Below are positions 1-6,402 of a DNA stretch of 14,245 nucleotides, piece after piece (position 1 is the stretch's first letter; each line of letters begins with the position of its first letter). The stretch is from NCBI GenBank assembly GCA_012514915.1, contig JAAYZJ010000370.1, positions 1 through 14,245 on the forward strand, in the 5' to 3' direction. The notes beneath the pieces were generated by a model. The model was given only the letters and a program-made list of their open reading frames with translations, was not told the DNA's origin and did no database searches. This DNA comes from Lentisphaerota bacterium. GTDB taxonomy: Bacteria > Verrucomicrobiota > Kiritimatiellia > RFP12 > JAAYLN01. Both the position numbers and the translations under genes were made by a program.

Positions 1-545
1 GGATCGTGGCCGCCGCGGACGACCCAGCCGATATCGAGCTCGGCCTGGAGCAGCCGGGTGTTCGCGTAGAGCAGATCGAGAATCGTCTGTCCCCCACGCC
101 CCTTGCGGATGCCGAAGCGCTCGAACTCGAACATGTGGTTGTGGTACTGCAGCGTGATGCCGGCCTGCGCCAGTCGTTTCGCATAGCCGTCGAATTCGCG
201 GCCCAGTTTCTTCCAGTCGCCCATCGAGGTAAACGCCTTGTAGGAAAGCCAGGGGATCGCCACGTACGAGATGCCCCACCCCTGGCAGTCGGCGATGGCC
301 TTGCCGACATCGGCGCGGAATTCGTCGAGGCTGATATGACCGCCGATCGGTTCAACGCCGGCATCGAGCATGATCCGGCGCAGCTCAGCGGGCTCGATGG
401 GGCCCACCCCGGAAATCTGGGCGGCATCGTAGCCGATCTTCTTGACGCGCTTCAGGGTTCTGGCCATGTCGGCCGGGGTCTTCAAAAATTCGCGCAGCGT
501 GTAAAGCTGTGCCGCAATGACGGGTTTCTTGCTACGGGCAGCCAT
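1..545 (-). CDS. Sugar phosphate isomerase/epimerase, TIM barrel (3' end cut by window edge)
   Basis: The frame is open from the ATG at 545 to position 1 with no stop, giving 181 visible residues of a protein usually about 260-300 long. It starts MAARSKKPVIAAQLYTLR, where the 'AAQLYTLR' stretch is typical of the first strand of xylose isomerase-like TIM barrels (COG1082/AP_endonuc_2). 'GGH' lies near residue 70, 'YHNHMFEFE' at 134-142 and 'ELDIGWV' at 169-175; in this family such residues line the active site and bind a divalent metal. The start is supported by GGAG about 6 bases upstream. The gene lies 85 bp after clpX on the same strand and could be read through from it, but a GC-rich hairpin lies between them. 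The substrate cannot be told from sequence, and no signal peptide is seen, so it is probably cytoplasmic. The family call is firm; the specific reaction is unknown. Confidence 0.88.
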   Translation of the reverse strand, partial: MAARSKKPVIAAQLYTLREFLKTPADMARTLKRVKKIGYDAAQISGVGPIEPAELRRIMLDAGVEPIGGHISLDEFRADVGKAIADCQGWGISYVAIPWLSYKAFTSMGDWKKLGREFDGYAKRLAQAGITLQYHNHMFEFERFGIRKGRGGQTILDLLYANTRLLQAELDIGWVVRGGHD

Positions 546-594
546 GTTCGTCTCCATTCTCGGCCCCGTCCTGCGGGACCCCTTGTTTCCTTCT

Positions 595-627
595 GCGCCG
601 CCGGGCCGGCCCCGACCGGTCCGGCGC
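595..627 (-). repeat. GC-rich imperfect hairpin between clpX and the isomerase gene
   Basis: The end arms GCGCCG and CCGGCGC pair across about 20 bases, with further GGCC/CCGG pairing inside. It begins a few bases after the clpX stop codon on the minus strand. There is no T-tract on the minus-strand side, so it is not a classical intrinsic terminator. It could protect the 3' end of the mRNA or slow polymerase before the isomerase gene. It may also be chance in such GC-rich DNA. Confidence 0.35.
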
Positions 628-630
628 GGT

Positions 631-1965
631 TCAAGCCGACTTCAACCGCTTGACCAGCGAGCCCGGTTCCTCGATTTGCGAGCGGACCAGATCGAGCGTG
701 ATGACGATCGAGGCCAGATCCTTGCGGCCCGGCGCCTCGTACATCAGGTCGAGCATCAAATGCTCCATGATCGCCCGCAGGCCGCGCGCGCCGGTCTTGC
801 GCTCCAGGGCGATCCGCGCCATTTCCTGCAGCGCAGCGGGTTCAAACTCCAAGGCGACCGACTCCATCGCCAGCAGTTTCTGGAACTGCCGCACCATGCA
901 GTTCTTCGGTTCGGTCAGAATGCGGACGAGTTCCGATTCGCTCAGGGTCTCCAGCGTACAGGTGACGGGGATGCGCCCGACAAACTCGGGGATGATGCCG
1001 TAGCGGATCAGATCCTCCGGCTCGACGGCAAGCCCGGTTCCACCGAGCCCCCGCCCGGCGGCGGGCGGCTTGTCGCTGCCGCGGTAGCCGACGACCTGGC
1101 GTCCGGTCCGCTGCTTGACGATGGTGTCGAGTCCGACAAACGCCCCGCCGCAGATAAAGAGGATTTTTTCGGTGTTGATGTGGATGTATTCCTGGTTGGG
1201 GTGCTTGCGCCCGCCGGTCGGCGGCACATGCGCCACGGTCCCCTCGAGGATCTTGATCAGCGCCTGCTGAACCCCCTCGCCCGACACGTCGCGCGTGATC
1301 GAGACGTTCTCGGTCTTGCGGGCGATTTTGTCGATCTCGTCAATATAGACGATGCCCCGTTCCGCGCGGGCGACATCCATGTCGGCCGCCTGCAGCAGCG
1401 CCAGGAGGATGTTTTCCACGTCCTCGCCGACATAACCGGCCTCGGTCAGCGTCGTCGCGTCGGCGATCGCAAAGGGGACTTCCAGCATCCGGGCCAGCGT
1501 CCGGGCCAGCAGGGTCTTGCCACAGCCGGTCGGACCGATCAGCAGGATGTTGCTCTTCTCGATCTCGACATCCTGGAAGCGGGGATCGTCGAGCTTCTGC
1601 CCGATCCGCTTATAGTGGTTGTGGACGGCGACGGCCAGCGACTTCTTGGCGTATTCGTGGCCGATCACGTACTGATCGAGAAACTCCTTGATCGCGCGCG
1701 GGGCGGGGGGCTTGATCGGCTTGGGCTCCGCCGGCTTGGGCTCCGCCGGCTTGGCGGCGGCGTTCTTGGACGCCTTGGCGGCGGCGCGCCCGGCGGCCGG
1801 CCCCTTGGCCGGCTGGGTCGAGCCCTGCTGCTCCTCGACCATGTTGCGGCAGACCTCGACGCATTCGACACAGATGTTGGCGTCGGGGCCTTTGATGAGC
1901 GGCACGACCTTGTCGGCGCGGCCGCAGAACGAGCAGAACTCGGCGGGTGGATTCTTGGGAGGCAT
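631..1965 (-). CDS. clpX: ClpX, ATP-dependent unfoldase subunit of the ClpXP protease
   Basis: This 444-residue protein unfolds tagged proteins and feeds them into ClpP in the cytoplasm. An N-terminal C4 zinc-finger dimerisation domain has C11, C14, C32 and C35. A long Ala/Pro/Lys linker spans about 48-90 and includes two PKPAE repeats. The AAA+ core then shows Walker A GPTGCGKT (144-151), pore loop GYVG (177-180), Walker B IVYIDE (205-210), the RKH loop (253-255), the arginine-finger region IIPEFVGR (324-331) and sensor 2 GARGLR (392-397). The ClpP-docking loop reads VGY (292-294) where many bacteria have IGF. The ATG at 1965 is chosen because the zinc finger starts directly after it. The frame is open upstream to about 2310, but that part overlaps clpP and has no ClpX similarity. 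The ribosome site is weak (ACGGA). It lies 62 bp downstream of clpP, so the two are very likely co-transcribed. Confidence 0.97.
   Translation of the reverse strand: MPPKNPPAEFCSFCGRADKVVPLIKGPDANICVECVEVCRNMVEEQQGSTQPAKGPAAGRAAAKASKNAAAKPAEPKPAEPKPIKPPAPRAIKEFLDQYVIGHEYAKKSLAVAVHNHYKRIGQKLDDPRFQDVEIEKSNILLIGPTGCGKTLLARTLARMLEVPFAIADATTLTEAGYVGEDVENILLALLQAADMDVARAERGIVYIDEIDKIARKTENVSITRDVSGEGVQQALIKILEGTVAHVPPTGGRKHPNQEYIHINTEKILFICGGAFVGLDTIVKQRTGRQVVGYRGSDKPPAAGRGLGGTGLAVEPEDLIRYGIIPEFVGRIPVTCTLETLSESELVRILTEPKNCMVRQFQKLLAMESVALEFEPAALQEMARIALERKTGARGLRAIMEHLMLDLMYEAPGRKDLASIVITLDLVRSQIEEPGSLVKRLKSA
1718..1754 (-). repeat. 15-bp tandem repeat in the clpX linker (about 2.5 copies)
   Basis: The unit GGCTTGGGCTCCGCC (plus strand) is repeated exactly at 1718-1732 and 1733-1747, and a partial third copy follows to 1754. 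It is a multiple of three, so it adds or removes PKPAE units in the flexible linker between the zinc domain and the AAA+ domain without breaking the frame. Length variation between strains would be expected. Confidence 0.8.
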
Positions 1966-1993
1966 GTTGTTCCGTCTTGCGTGGTGGGAGACG

Positions 1994-2017
1994 GCGCCCG
2001 GGCGAGTTGCCCGGCGC
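1994..2017 (-). repeat. Strong hairpin in the clpP-clpX intercistronic gap
   Basis: Arms of 10 and 9 bases (1994-2003 and 2009-2017) pair with one bulge around a 5-base loop. There is no T-tract, so it is unlikely to stop transcription by itself. A stem here could set differential mRNA stability of clpP versus clpX, a common arrangement when the protease subunit is needed in excess. That role is inference. Confidence 0.5.
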
Positions 2018-2027
2018 GCCGCGGCGT

Positions 2028-2633
2028 CTACTTCCGGGCTGACGCGGCCGGCTTGCGAATCAGTTTCTCGTCGATGAGGCCGTAGGCGCACGCTTCGTCG
2101 GCGGACATGAAGAAGTCGCGATCCGTATCGCGGGCGATGGTCTCCACGCCGCGGCCGGTGTGGTCGGCCAGAATCTCGTTCAGCCGGTCCTTCAGGCGCA
2201 GGATTTCCTTGGCCTGGATGCTGATGTCGGTGGCCTGTCCCTCGGCGCCGCCGAGCGGCTGGTGGATCATGATGCGTGCATTGGGCAACGCGAACCGTTT
2301 GCCCTTGCATCCGGCGGCGAGCAGGATCGCTCCCATGCTGGCGGCCTGGCCGACGCAGTAGGTCGCCACGTCGCAGGAGATGAACTGCATCGTGTCGTAG
2401 ATCGCCAGGCCGGCGGTGACCGATCCGCCCGGCGAATTGATGTAGAAGGCGATGTCCTTGGCGGCGTCCTGGGCCTGGAGAAAAAGCAACTGGGCGATGA
2501 CCAGACTGCTGACCTCGTCGGTAATGGCCGAGCCGAGAAAGATGATGCGGTCCTGCAGCAGCCGCGAGTAGATGTCGTAGGCGCGTTCACCGCGGCCGGT
2601 CTGTTCGACGACCATCGGAATCAACATGGACAT
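2028..2633 (-). CDS. clpP: ClpP, serine protease subunit of ClpXP
   Basis: This 201-residue protein has the usual ClpP length. It forms the tetradecameric barrel that degrades proteins unfolded by ClpX. The catalytic triad is intact: S99 in GQAASMGA, H124 in RIMIHQP and D173 in DRDFF. The oxyanion/substrate strand INSPGG is at 65-70, and YDIYSRLLQDRIIFLG marks the N-terminal part of the fold. The first ATG (2633) has AAAGGTG about 5 bases upstream; a second in-frame ATG two codons in is also possible. The N-terminus may be processed as in other ClpP proteins. It is the first gene after a strong promoter and is followed by clpX. Neither tig nor lon, common neighbours of clpPX in other bacteria, is present in this window. 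Confidence 0.97.
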   Translation of the reverse strand: MSMLIPMVVEQTGRGERAYDIYSRLLQDRIIFLGSAITDEVSSLVIAQLLFLQAQDAAKDIAFYINSPGGSVTAGLAIYDTMQFISCDVATYCVGQAASMGAILLAAGCKGKRFALPNARIMIHQPLGGAEGQATDISIQAKEILRLKDRLNEILADHTGRGVETIARDTDRDFFMSADEACAYGLIDEKLIRKPAASARK

Positions 2634-2668
2634 GGAGGCACCTTTAAGTTCCGGATAGTAAAACCTCT

Positions 2669-2697
2669 ATCATAATGAACGCTGTGGCGCGCGTCAA
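2669..2697 (-). promoter_or_regulatory. Sigma70-type promoter for clpP(X)
   Basis: On the minus strand TTGACG (2692-2697) is separated by exactly 17 bases from TATGAT (2669-2674). Both hexamers match the housekeeping consensus at 5 of 6 positions. Transcription would start near 2662, leaving a leader of about 29 bases before the clpP ATG. The -35 box overlaps the stop codon of the upstream hydrolase gene. No CIRCE or CtsR-like operator is visible. Confidence 0.75.
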
Positions 2698-3980
2698 TCT
2701 TTCGCCGCCAGCCGGGCGACGTGCGGCAGGATGGCCGCAGCCCACCGCTCGTAGCCGGGCCGGCCCGGATGGAGTCCGTCGGGGAAGACCTCCGCGGCGA
2801 TCGAGCCGTCGGGCTCGGTCAGGACGGCCCCAATATCCAGGAAGAAGACATGCTCACCGTCGGCCAGGCGGGCGGTCATGGCGTTGACGGCCCGGATGTC
2901 GTCGCCGGCCGGCGGCACAAACGAGCGTCCGCGGGGGAAGATTCCCAGCAGCAGGATGCGGGTCTCCGGCGTCTTGACCCGCAAATCCTCGACCAGCAGC
3001 CGTGTCCCCCGGGCGACCTCGTCGGGCGTGAAGCCGTTGGAGAGGTTGTTGACGCCGATCAGGAGCACGATGAGTCGGGGCTTAACCTCATCGTAGATTC
3101 CGTTGGCGACCCGCCAGCGCAGGCCCTGGATCCAGTCGCCGCTGATGCCGTGGTTCGCCGGGGCGTATTGGCCGAAATGCTTGTCCAGCAGATCACGGGG
3201 CCAGCCGGCGGTGATCGAATCGCCCAGGAAGACCAGCGACGGCGGCTGCTTGCGGGCGGCGTCCATAAAGGCTTCGTGCTGCCGGACATAGCCCGCCTGC
3301 AGTTCCCCGCGGGCATCGCGGTGCGGGGTGACGGCCGTCATCTCGGGCGAGATGATCGTGACGGGGGGAGGCGGCACAGCCCCCACCGGCCAGCGCTCGA
3401 GCGTGAAGTGGAGGTTGAACAGACCGGCGGCGCCGACGCCCGGGCCGACCATGACATAAACCGTGTCGCCACGCCCCAGACGTCCCAGATTCTCCTGAAA
3501 GAGCGTCGGCCGGCGCTGACGCGGCACGTGCCGCTCGATGATCGCCCGGTCGTTCACGAAGACCTTCAGCGCGAGACCGTTGGTATCCCCGCCCAACCGG
3601 TGGGCGATGTTGCCCTGGCGCAACCAGATCTCGCCGGGAGCGTCTTCAGGCAGCGTGTAGCCCGCGATCCAGTAGCGCGCGACCTGCTCCGGATCCTGCG
3701 TGGCCGGCAACCCCGTCAGGTTGATCCGCGGCCTGCGGCCATCGACCTTGCCGGTGGCGTTGGTGAAGCAGAAAAGCTTCGAGACGGGGTCGTAGGGAAC
3801 CGGTTCGTAATGCCGTGCGTCACCCACGGGCCCGCCGGCATTCCAGAGGAACGACCAGCCCGCGGGTGGCTCCTTCTGCGCCCGGGCCGCCTCGCCGTAG
3901 ACGGCGACGACCTCCTGCCCCCGGGCCGCCAGCGTCAAACAGATGAATCCCAACCCTGCCAACCGCGCCATGCCGCTCAT
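2694..3980 (-). CDS. Secreted SGNH/GDSL hydrolase with N-terminal beta-rich domain
   Basis: The 428-residue protein has a short hydrophobic N-terminus (about 4-19, GMARLAGLGFICLTLAAR) that looks like a signal peptide, so it is probably exported. Residues about 24-200 form a separate domain containing WSFLWNAGGPVGD and ending in HFTLERW, probably a beta-sandwich; I do not recognise a named family. The C-terminal part is an SGNH hydrolase of the PAF-acetylhydrolase-like type. It has FLGDSIT with nucleophile S255, G278 in NHGISGD, N312 in IGVNN and DGLHP with D401 and H404. All SGNH blocks are present, so it should be active as an esterase, likely a carbohydrate acetylesterase or lipase. The start at 3980 has AAGGAAA about 6 bases upstream. 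The frame stays open to 4964, but that region lies antisense to fabD and is not part of the gene. It is divergent from fabD and lies 60 bp upstream of clpP. Confidence 0.9.
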   Translation of the reverse strand: MSGMARLAGLGFICLTLAARGQEVVAVYGEAARAQKEPPAGWSFLWNAGGPVGDARHYEPVPYDPVSKLFCFTNATGKVDGRRPRINLTGLPATQDPEQVARYWIAGYTLPEDAPGEIWLRQGNIAHRLGGDTNGLALKVFVNDRAIIERHVPRQRRPTLFQENLGRLGRGDTVYVMVGPGVGAAGLFNLHFTLERWPVGAVPPPPVTIISPEMTAVTPHRDARGELQAGYVRQHEAFMDAARKQPPSLVFLGDSITAGWPRDLLDKHFGQYAPANHGISGDWIQGLRWRVANGIYDEVKPRLIVLLIGVNNLSNGFTPDEVARGTRLLVEDLRVKTPETRILLLGIFPRGRSFVPPAGDDIRAVNAMTARLADGEHVFFLDIGAVLTEPDGSIAAEVFPDGLHPGRPGYERWAAAILPHVARLAAKD

Positions 3981-4091
3981 GATCGTTTCCTTTCCATTCC
4001 GGTTCCCCGGATGCGCTGTCCGCCCCAGGAACCCCGCCGTTTGCCCGAGAAGGCACGCAGCTCTCATGCCAACTACGGGGCCAACGGCAGG

Positions 4092-4122
4092 GTTGACAGC
4101 CGGGTTCTTTTTCGTCAACAAT
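4092..4122 (+). promoter_or_regulatory. Candidate promoter for the fab cluster, with overlapping inverted repeat
   Basis: TTGACA (4093-4098, perfect -35) is followed after 18 bases by AACAAT (4117-4122, 4 of 6 match to a -10). Transcription would start about 45 bases before the fabD ATG. The same stretch carries the inverted repeat GTTGAC (4092-4097) / GTCAAC (4114-4119), which covers the -35 box and touches the -10 box. It could be an operator, but six-base arms are short. The region is the 195-bp gap between fabD and the divergent hydrolase gene. No FapR-type or FadR-type site is recognised, and no convincing promoter for the hydrolase is seen on the other strand. Confidence 0.5.
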
Positions 4123-4175
4123 AACGGCGTACCGCCCCTTTGGCAAGGTTGCCCGGGCAAACATGAAGGAACACC

Positions 4176-5093
4176 ATGAGTCAGAAAATGGCCGTATTCG
4201 CCGGACAGGGCGCTCAGTTCGTCGGCATGGGCAAGGACTTGGCCGCCGACCCCGCGATCGCCGCCTGCTACGACCGCGCCAACGCAGTGCTGGGCTTCGA
4301 CCTGAAGCAGATCTGCTTTGAAGGCCCCGCCGAGAGTTTGACGCGCTCCGATTACTGCCAGCCGGCCATTTTTGTCACCAGCGTGGCGAGCTGGACGGCC
4401 TTCGGCAAGCGCTATCCCGGCTGCACCTTCGCCTCGGTCGGCGGGTTGAGCCTGGGGGAATGGACGGCGCTGCATGTCGCGGGGGTTCTCGACTTTGAAA
4501 CCACGGTGCGCGTTCTCGAAGCGCGCGGACGCTTCATGCAGGAGGCCTGCAACGAGCAACCAGGCGGCATGGTCAGCGTCATGGGGCTGGGTCTCGACCA
4601 GGTTCAGGCCATCTGCGGGCAGACGGGGGCCACGCTGGCCAACCACAATTCCGACTCGCAGATCGTCCTCTCGGGCACCAAGGAGGCCGTGGCGGCGGCC
4701 GAGCATGCCGCGCTGGCCGCCGGCGGCAAGGCCATCGTGCTGAATGTGGCCGGTGCCTTTCATTCGCCCCTGATGGCGCCCGCACGCGAGCGGCTGGCGA
4801 CCCTGCTGCGCGACATTCCCTTCGCCGCCCCCCGCCTCCCCGTCTATTCCAACGTCACGGGGCAGCCGCATGCCGCCGACGGCGACGCGATCCGCGAGGC
4901 GATGCTGCGCCAAGTGACCGACTCGGTCCGCTGGCTGAGCTGCGTGCGGGCCTCGCAGGCCCAAACCTTCATCGAATTCGGCCCCGGCAAGGTTCTTTCA
5001 GGGCTGATCAAGCGGATCGACCGCGCGAACAACGTCGCCAACATCCAGGATCTGGCGACCCTGGAGAGCGCGGCGGCGATCGCCGCCGCCTGA
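4176..5093 (+). CDS. fabD: FabD, malonyl-CoA:ACP transacylase
   Basis: The 305-residue enzyme transfers malonate from CoA to the phosphopantetheine arm of acyl carrier protein, supplying extender units for fatty acid synthesis. It starts MSQKMAVFAGQGAQ, the usual FabD opening, with Q13 of the GQGAQ loop. The nucleophile elbow is GLSLGEW with S92, and R117 lies in LEARGRF, where it binds the malonyl carboxylate. Catalytic H196 is in GAFHSPLM and Q246 in QVTDSVRW. The residue before the serine is Leu where E. coli-type enzymes have His (GHSLGE). The ATG has AAGGA 5 bases upstream. It is the first gene of fabD-fabG-acpP-fabF, with fabG starting 25 bp downstream. Length and motifs fit a complete, active enzyme. 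Confidence 0.96.
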   Translation: MSQKMAVFAGQGAQFVGMGKDLAADPAIAACYDRANAVLGFDLKQICFEGPAESLTRSDYCQPAIFVTSVASWTAFGKRYPGCTFASVGGLSLGEWTALHVAGVLDFETTVRVLEARGRFMQEACNEQPGGMVSVMGLGLDQVQAICGQTGATLANHNSDSQIVLSGTKEAVAAAEHAALAAGGKAIVLNVAGAFHSPLMAPARERLATLLRDIPFAAPRLPVYSNVTGQPHAADGDAIREAMLRQVTDSVRWLSCVRASQAQTFIEFGPGKVLSGLIKRIDRANNVANIQDLATLESAAAIAAA

Positions 5094-5118
5094 CCCCCAC
5101 CCCGCCAGGAGATTTGCC

Positions 5119-5862
5119 GTGGCCAAATTGCCAGAAAAGATCGCGGTTGTGACCGGCGCCGGCAGCGGCATCGGGCAAGCCATCGCCCTTGAACTCGCTC
5201 GCGAAGGATGCACGGTCGCCCTCTGCGGCCGCCGCATCGAGCCCCTGCAGGAGACGGCCCGGGCCATCGAGGCGCTGGGGCGGACGACACACGTCGGTTC
5301 CGTCGACGTCTCGCGCGGCGACGATGTCCAGCGCTTCATCGACGAGGTCGTGCAGCGTTTCGGCCGGCTTGACCTGCTCGTCAACAACGCGGGGATCACC
5401 CGCGACAACCTGCTGATCCGCATGACGGAAGCGCAATGGGACGAGGTTCTGGCCACGAATTTGAAGGGCGCCTTTCTCTTCAGCAAGGCCGCGGCGCGCC
5501 CCATGATGAAGCAGCGATCGGGGTGCCTGATTCAGATCACCTCAATTATTGGCTTGATTGGGAACGCCGGACAATGTAATTATGCTGCTTCTAAGGCAGG
5601 CCTTATCGCCTTGACCCAGTCAATGGCGAAAGAGCTGGCATCCCGGAACATCCGCGTGAACGCGGTTGCGCCGGGGTTCATCGTGTCACAGATGACGGAC
5701 GCACTGCCCGACGCCCTGCGCGACAAGATGCTGGCGGAAATTCCGCTGGCTCGGTTCGGCACAGGGGCGGATATTGCGAAAGCCGTAGTGTTTCTAGCCA
5801 GTGACGATGCCTCCTATGTAACGGGGCAGGTTCTGAGTGTGAACGGCGGCATGACGATGTGA
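5119..5862 (+). CDS. fabG: FabG, 3-oxoacyl-ACP reductase
   Basis: The 247-residue short-chain dehydrogenase reduces 3-oxoacyl-ACP to 3-hydroxyacyl-ACP with NADPH. It starts at GTG, with AGGAG 7 bases upstream. The Rossmann motif TGAGSGIG is at 12-19 and NNAG at 89-92. The catalytic tetrad N114, S142, Y155 and K159 is complete, and the C-terminus SVNGGMTM is typical of FabG. SDR proteins are many, but the position between fabD and acpP makes the FabG call firm. One oddity is that codon use changes sharply inside the gene. Bases 5221-5280 are about 78% GC by hand count, while 5521-5580 are about 47% and 5581-5640 about 53%. The low-GC part covers the Ser/Tyr/Lys active-site region and uses codons such as ATT, TTG, AAT, GCT and TCT that are scarce in neighbouring genes. 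Confidence 0.96.
   Translation: MAKLPEKIAVVTGAGSGIGQAIALELAREGCTVALCGRRIEPLQETARAIEALGRTTHVGSVDVSRGDDVQRFIDEVVQRFGRLDLLVNNAGITRDNLLIRMTEAQWDEVLATNLKGAFLFSKAAARPMMKQRSGCLIQITSIIGLIGNAGQCNYAASKAGLIALTQSMAKELASRNIRVNAVAPGFIVSQMTDALPDALRDKMLAEIPLARFGTGADIAKAVVFLASDDASYVTGQVLSVNGGMTM
5554..5583 (+). promoter_or_regulatory. Weak possible internal promoter in fabG, upstream of acpP
   Basis: Within the AT-richer part of fabG, TTGATT (5554-5559) is followed by TGTAAT (5575-5580, 15-base spacer) or AATTAT (5578-5583, 18-base spacer). Neither pairing is ideal. It lies about 330 bases before acpP, a gene often needing extra transcription, but chance similarity in the only AT-rich stretch nearby is just as likely. 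Confidence 0.2.
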
Positions 5863-5914
5863 CAAGAGCCCGTGTGGGCGACAGCACGATCAACAACTCA
5901 TGGAGTAAGTCAAG

Positions 5915-6163
5915 ATGGCAAGCAAACTGGAAGAATGCGTCAAGGAAATCATCGTTGAGCGCCTGGGCGTCAACGCGGATCAGGTCACCCCGGAGGCCTC
6001 GTTCGTCAACGACCTCAGCGCCGACTCGCTCGACACGGTCGAACTAATCATGGCTTTCGAGGAAGAATTCGGCGCCGAGATTCCCGACGAAGACGCCGAG
6101 AAGCTGACCACGGTCGGCGCCGTGCTCGACTACCTGAAGAGCAAGGGTTTCGACAAGGAATAG
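5915..6163 (+). CDS. acpP: Acyl carrier protein
   Basis: The 82-residue, strongly acidic protein carries growing acyl chains during fatty acid synthesis. The phosphopantetheine site is S38 in NDLSADSLDTVEL, the standard motif, followed by the helix II sequence MAFEEEFGAEIPDEDAEKL that docks to Fab enzymes. Length and pattern match AcpP closely. The ATG at 5915 has GGAG about 9 bases upstream. It lies 52 bp after fabG and is followed by a hairpin and an intrinsic terminator, so an abundant short transcript ending here is likely. Confidence 0.98.
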   Translation: MASKLEECVKEIIVERLGVNADQVTPEASFVNDLSADSLDTVELIMAFEEEFGAEIPDEDAEKLTTVGAVLDYLKSKGFDKE

Positions 6164-6177
6164 GGAGCCAGGCTCCC
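6163..6177 (+). repeat. Short palindrome overlapping the acpP stop codon
   Basis: GGGAGCC and GGCTCCC flank a single A, starting with the last base of the acpP stop codon. As RNA it would form a 5-6 bp stem. It lies just before the terminator stem, giving two hairpins in tandem after acpP. Confidence 0.5.
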
Positions 6178-6185
6178 ACTGCCAA

Positions 6186-6222
6186 CCAAGGTGGACGCGC
6201 GCGCGCCCCTTGGCTGTTTTTT
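6186..6222 (+). terminator. Intrinsic terminator after acpP
   Basis: CCAAGG (6186-6191) pairs with CCTTGG (6208-6213). Inner GG/CC and CGC-rich pairing gives a stem of about a dozen base pairs with small bulges. The stem is followed by CTG and six T residues (6217-6222). This is a classical rho-independent terminator that separates fabD-fabG-acpP from fabF. Confidence 0.85.
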
Positions 6223-6227
6223 ACTTG

Positions 6228-6261
6228 CGGCGACCGGTTCGGAACGACCTGACGGTCGCCG
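6228..6261 (+). repeat. Nine-base inverted repeat in the fabF leader
   Basis: CGGCGACCG (6228-6236) and CGGTCGCCG (6253-6261) are perfect arms around a 16-base loop, and G-U pairs could extend the stem. It sits just after the terminator and before the possible uORF. There is no T-tract after it. It may be an RNA element of the fabF leader or a protein-binding site; nothing in the sequence decides between them. Confidence 0.5.
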
Positions 6262-6291
6262 TGGCATTCGCCATCACAGGGAGGCTACTCG

Positions 6292-6402
6292 ATGCACGCC
6301 CGCCAGCGGTTCCCTTCCGCGACCGGCCTCGGCCAGTCGGCATGCCCGGCCGTTCCCGTTGTCCGCGGCCGGCCTGAACGGGCCTGGCGCCGACGGGCCT
6401 GA
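6292..6402 (+). CDS. Possible 36-codon upstream ORF in the fabF leader
   Basis: An ATG at 6292 has an excellent ribosome site (AGGGAGG, 6278-6284, 7-base spacing). It opens a frame of 36 codons (MHARQRFPSATGL...) ending in TGA at 6400-6402, 22 bases before the fabF ATG. The peptide is rich in Arg, Ala, Pro and Gly and resembles no family I know. It may be a leader peptide influencing fabF translation, or just an accidental frame behind a purine-rich stretch. The SD strength is the only real evidence. Confidence 0.35.
   Translation: MHARQRFPSATGLGQSACPAVPVVRGRPERAWRRRA

Noticed and set aside
517..2085. Long open frame on the plus strand across clpX
   Set aside because: It is antisense to a complete, motif-rich clpX. 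In high-GC DNA the opposite strand often stays open. Its translation is low-complexity and matches no family.
1966..2310. N-terminal extension of ClpX
   Set aside because: It overlaps clpP in another frame and has no ClpX similarity; the zinc-finger domain begins right after the ATG at 1965.
4089..4118. Promoter for the SGNH hydrolase from the minus-strand TTGACG at 4113-4118
   Set aside because: At 17 or 18 bases spacing the -10 candidates (CAACCC, AACCCT) are poor, so I do not call it.
2721..4124. 467-codon plus-strand open frame across the SGNH hydrolase
   Set aside because: It is antisense to a gene with intact catalytic blocks and a good start; there is no SD and no recognisable domain.
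3981..4964. N-terminal extension of the SGNH hydrolase frame
   Set aside because: The extension would lie antisense to fabD; the signal peptide and ribosome site at 3980 mark the true start.
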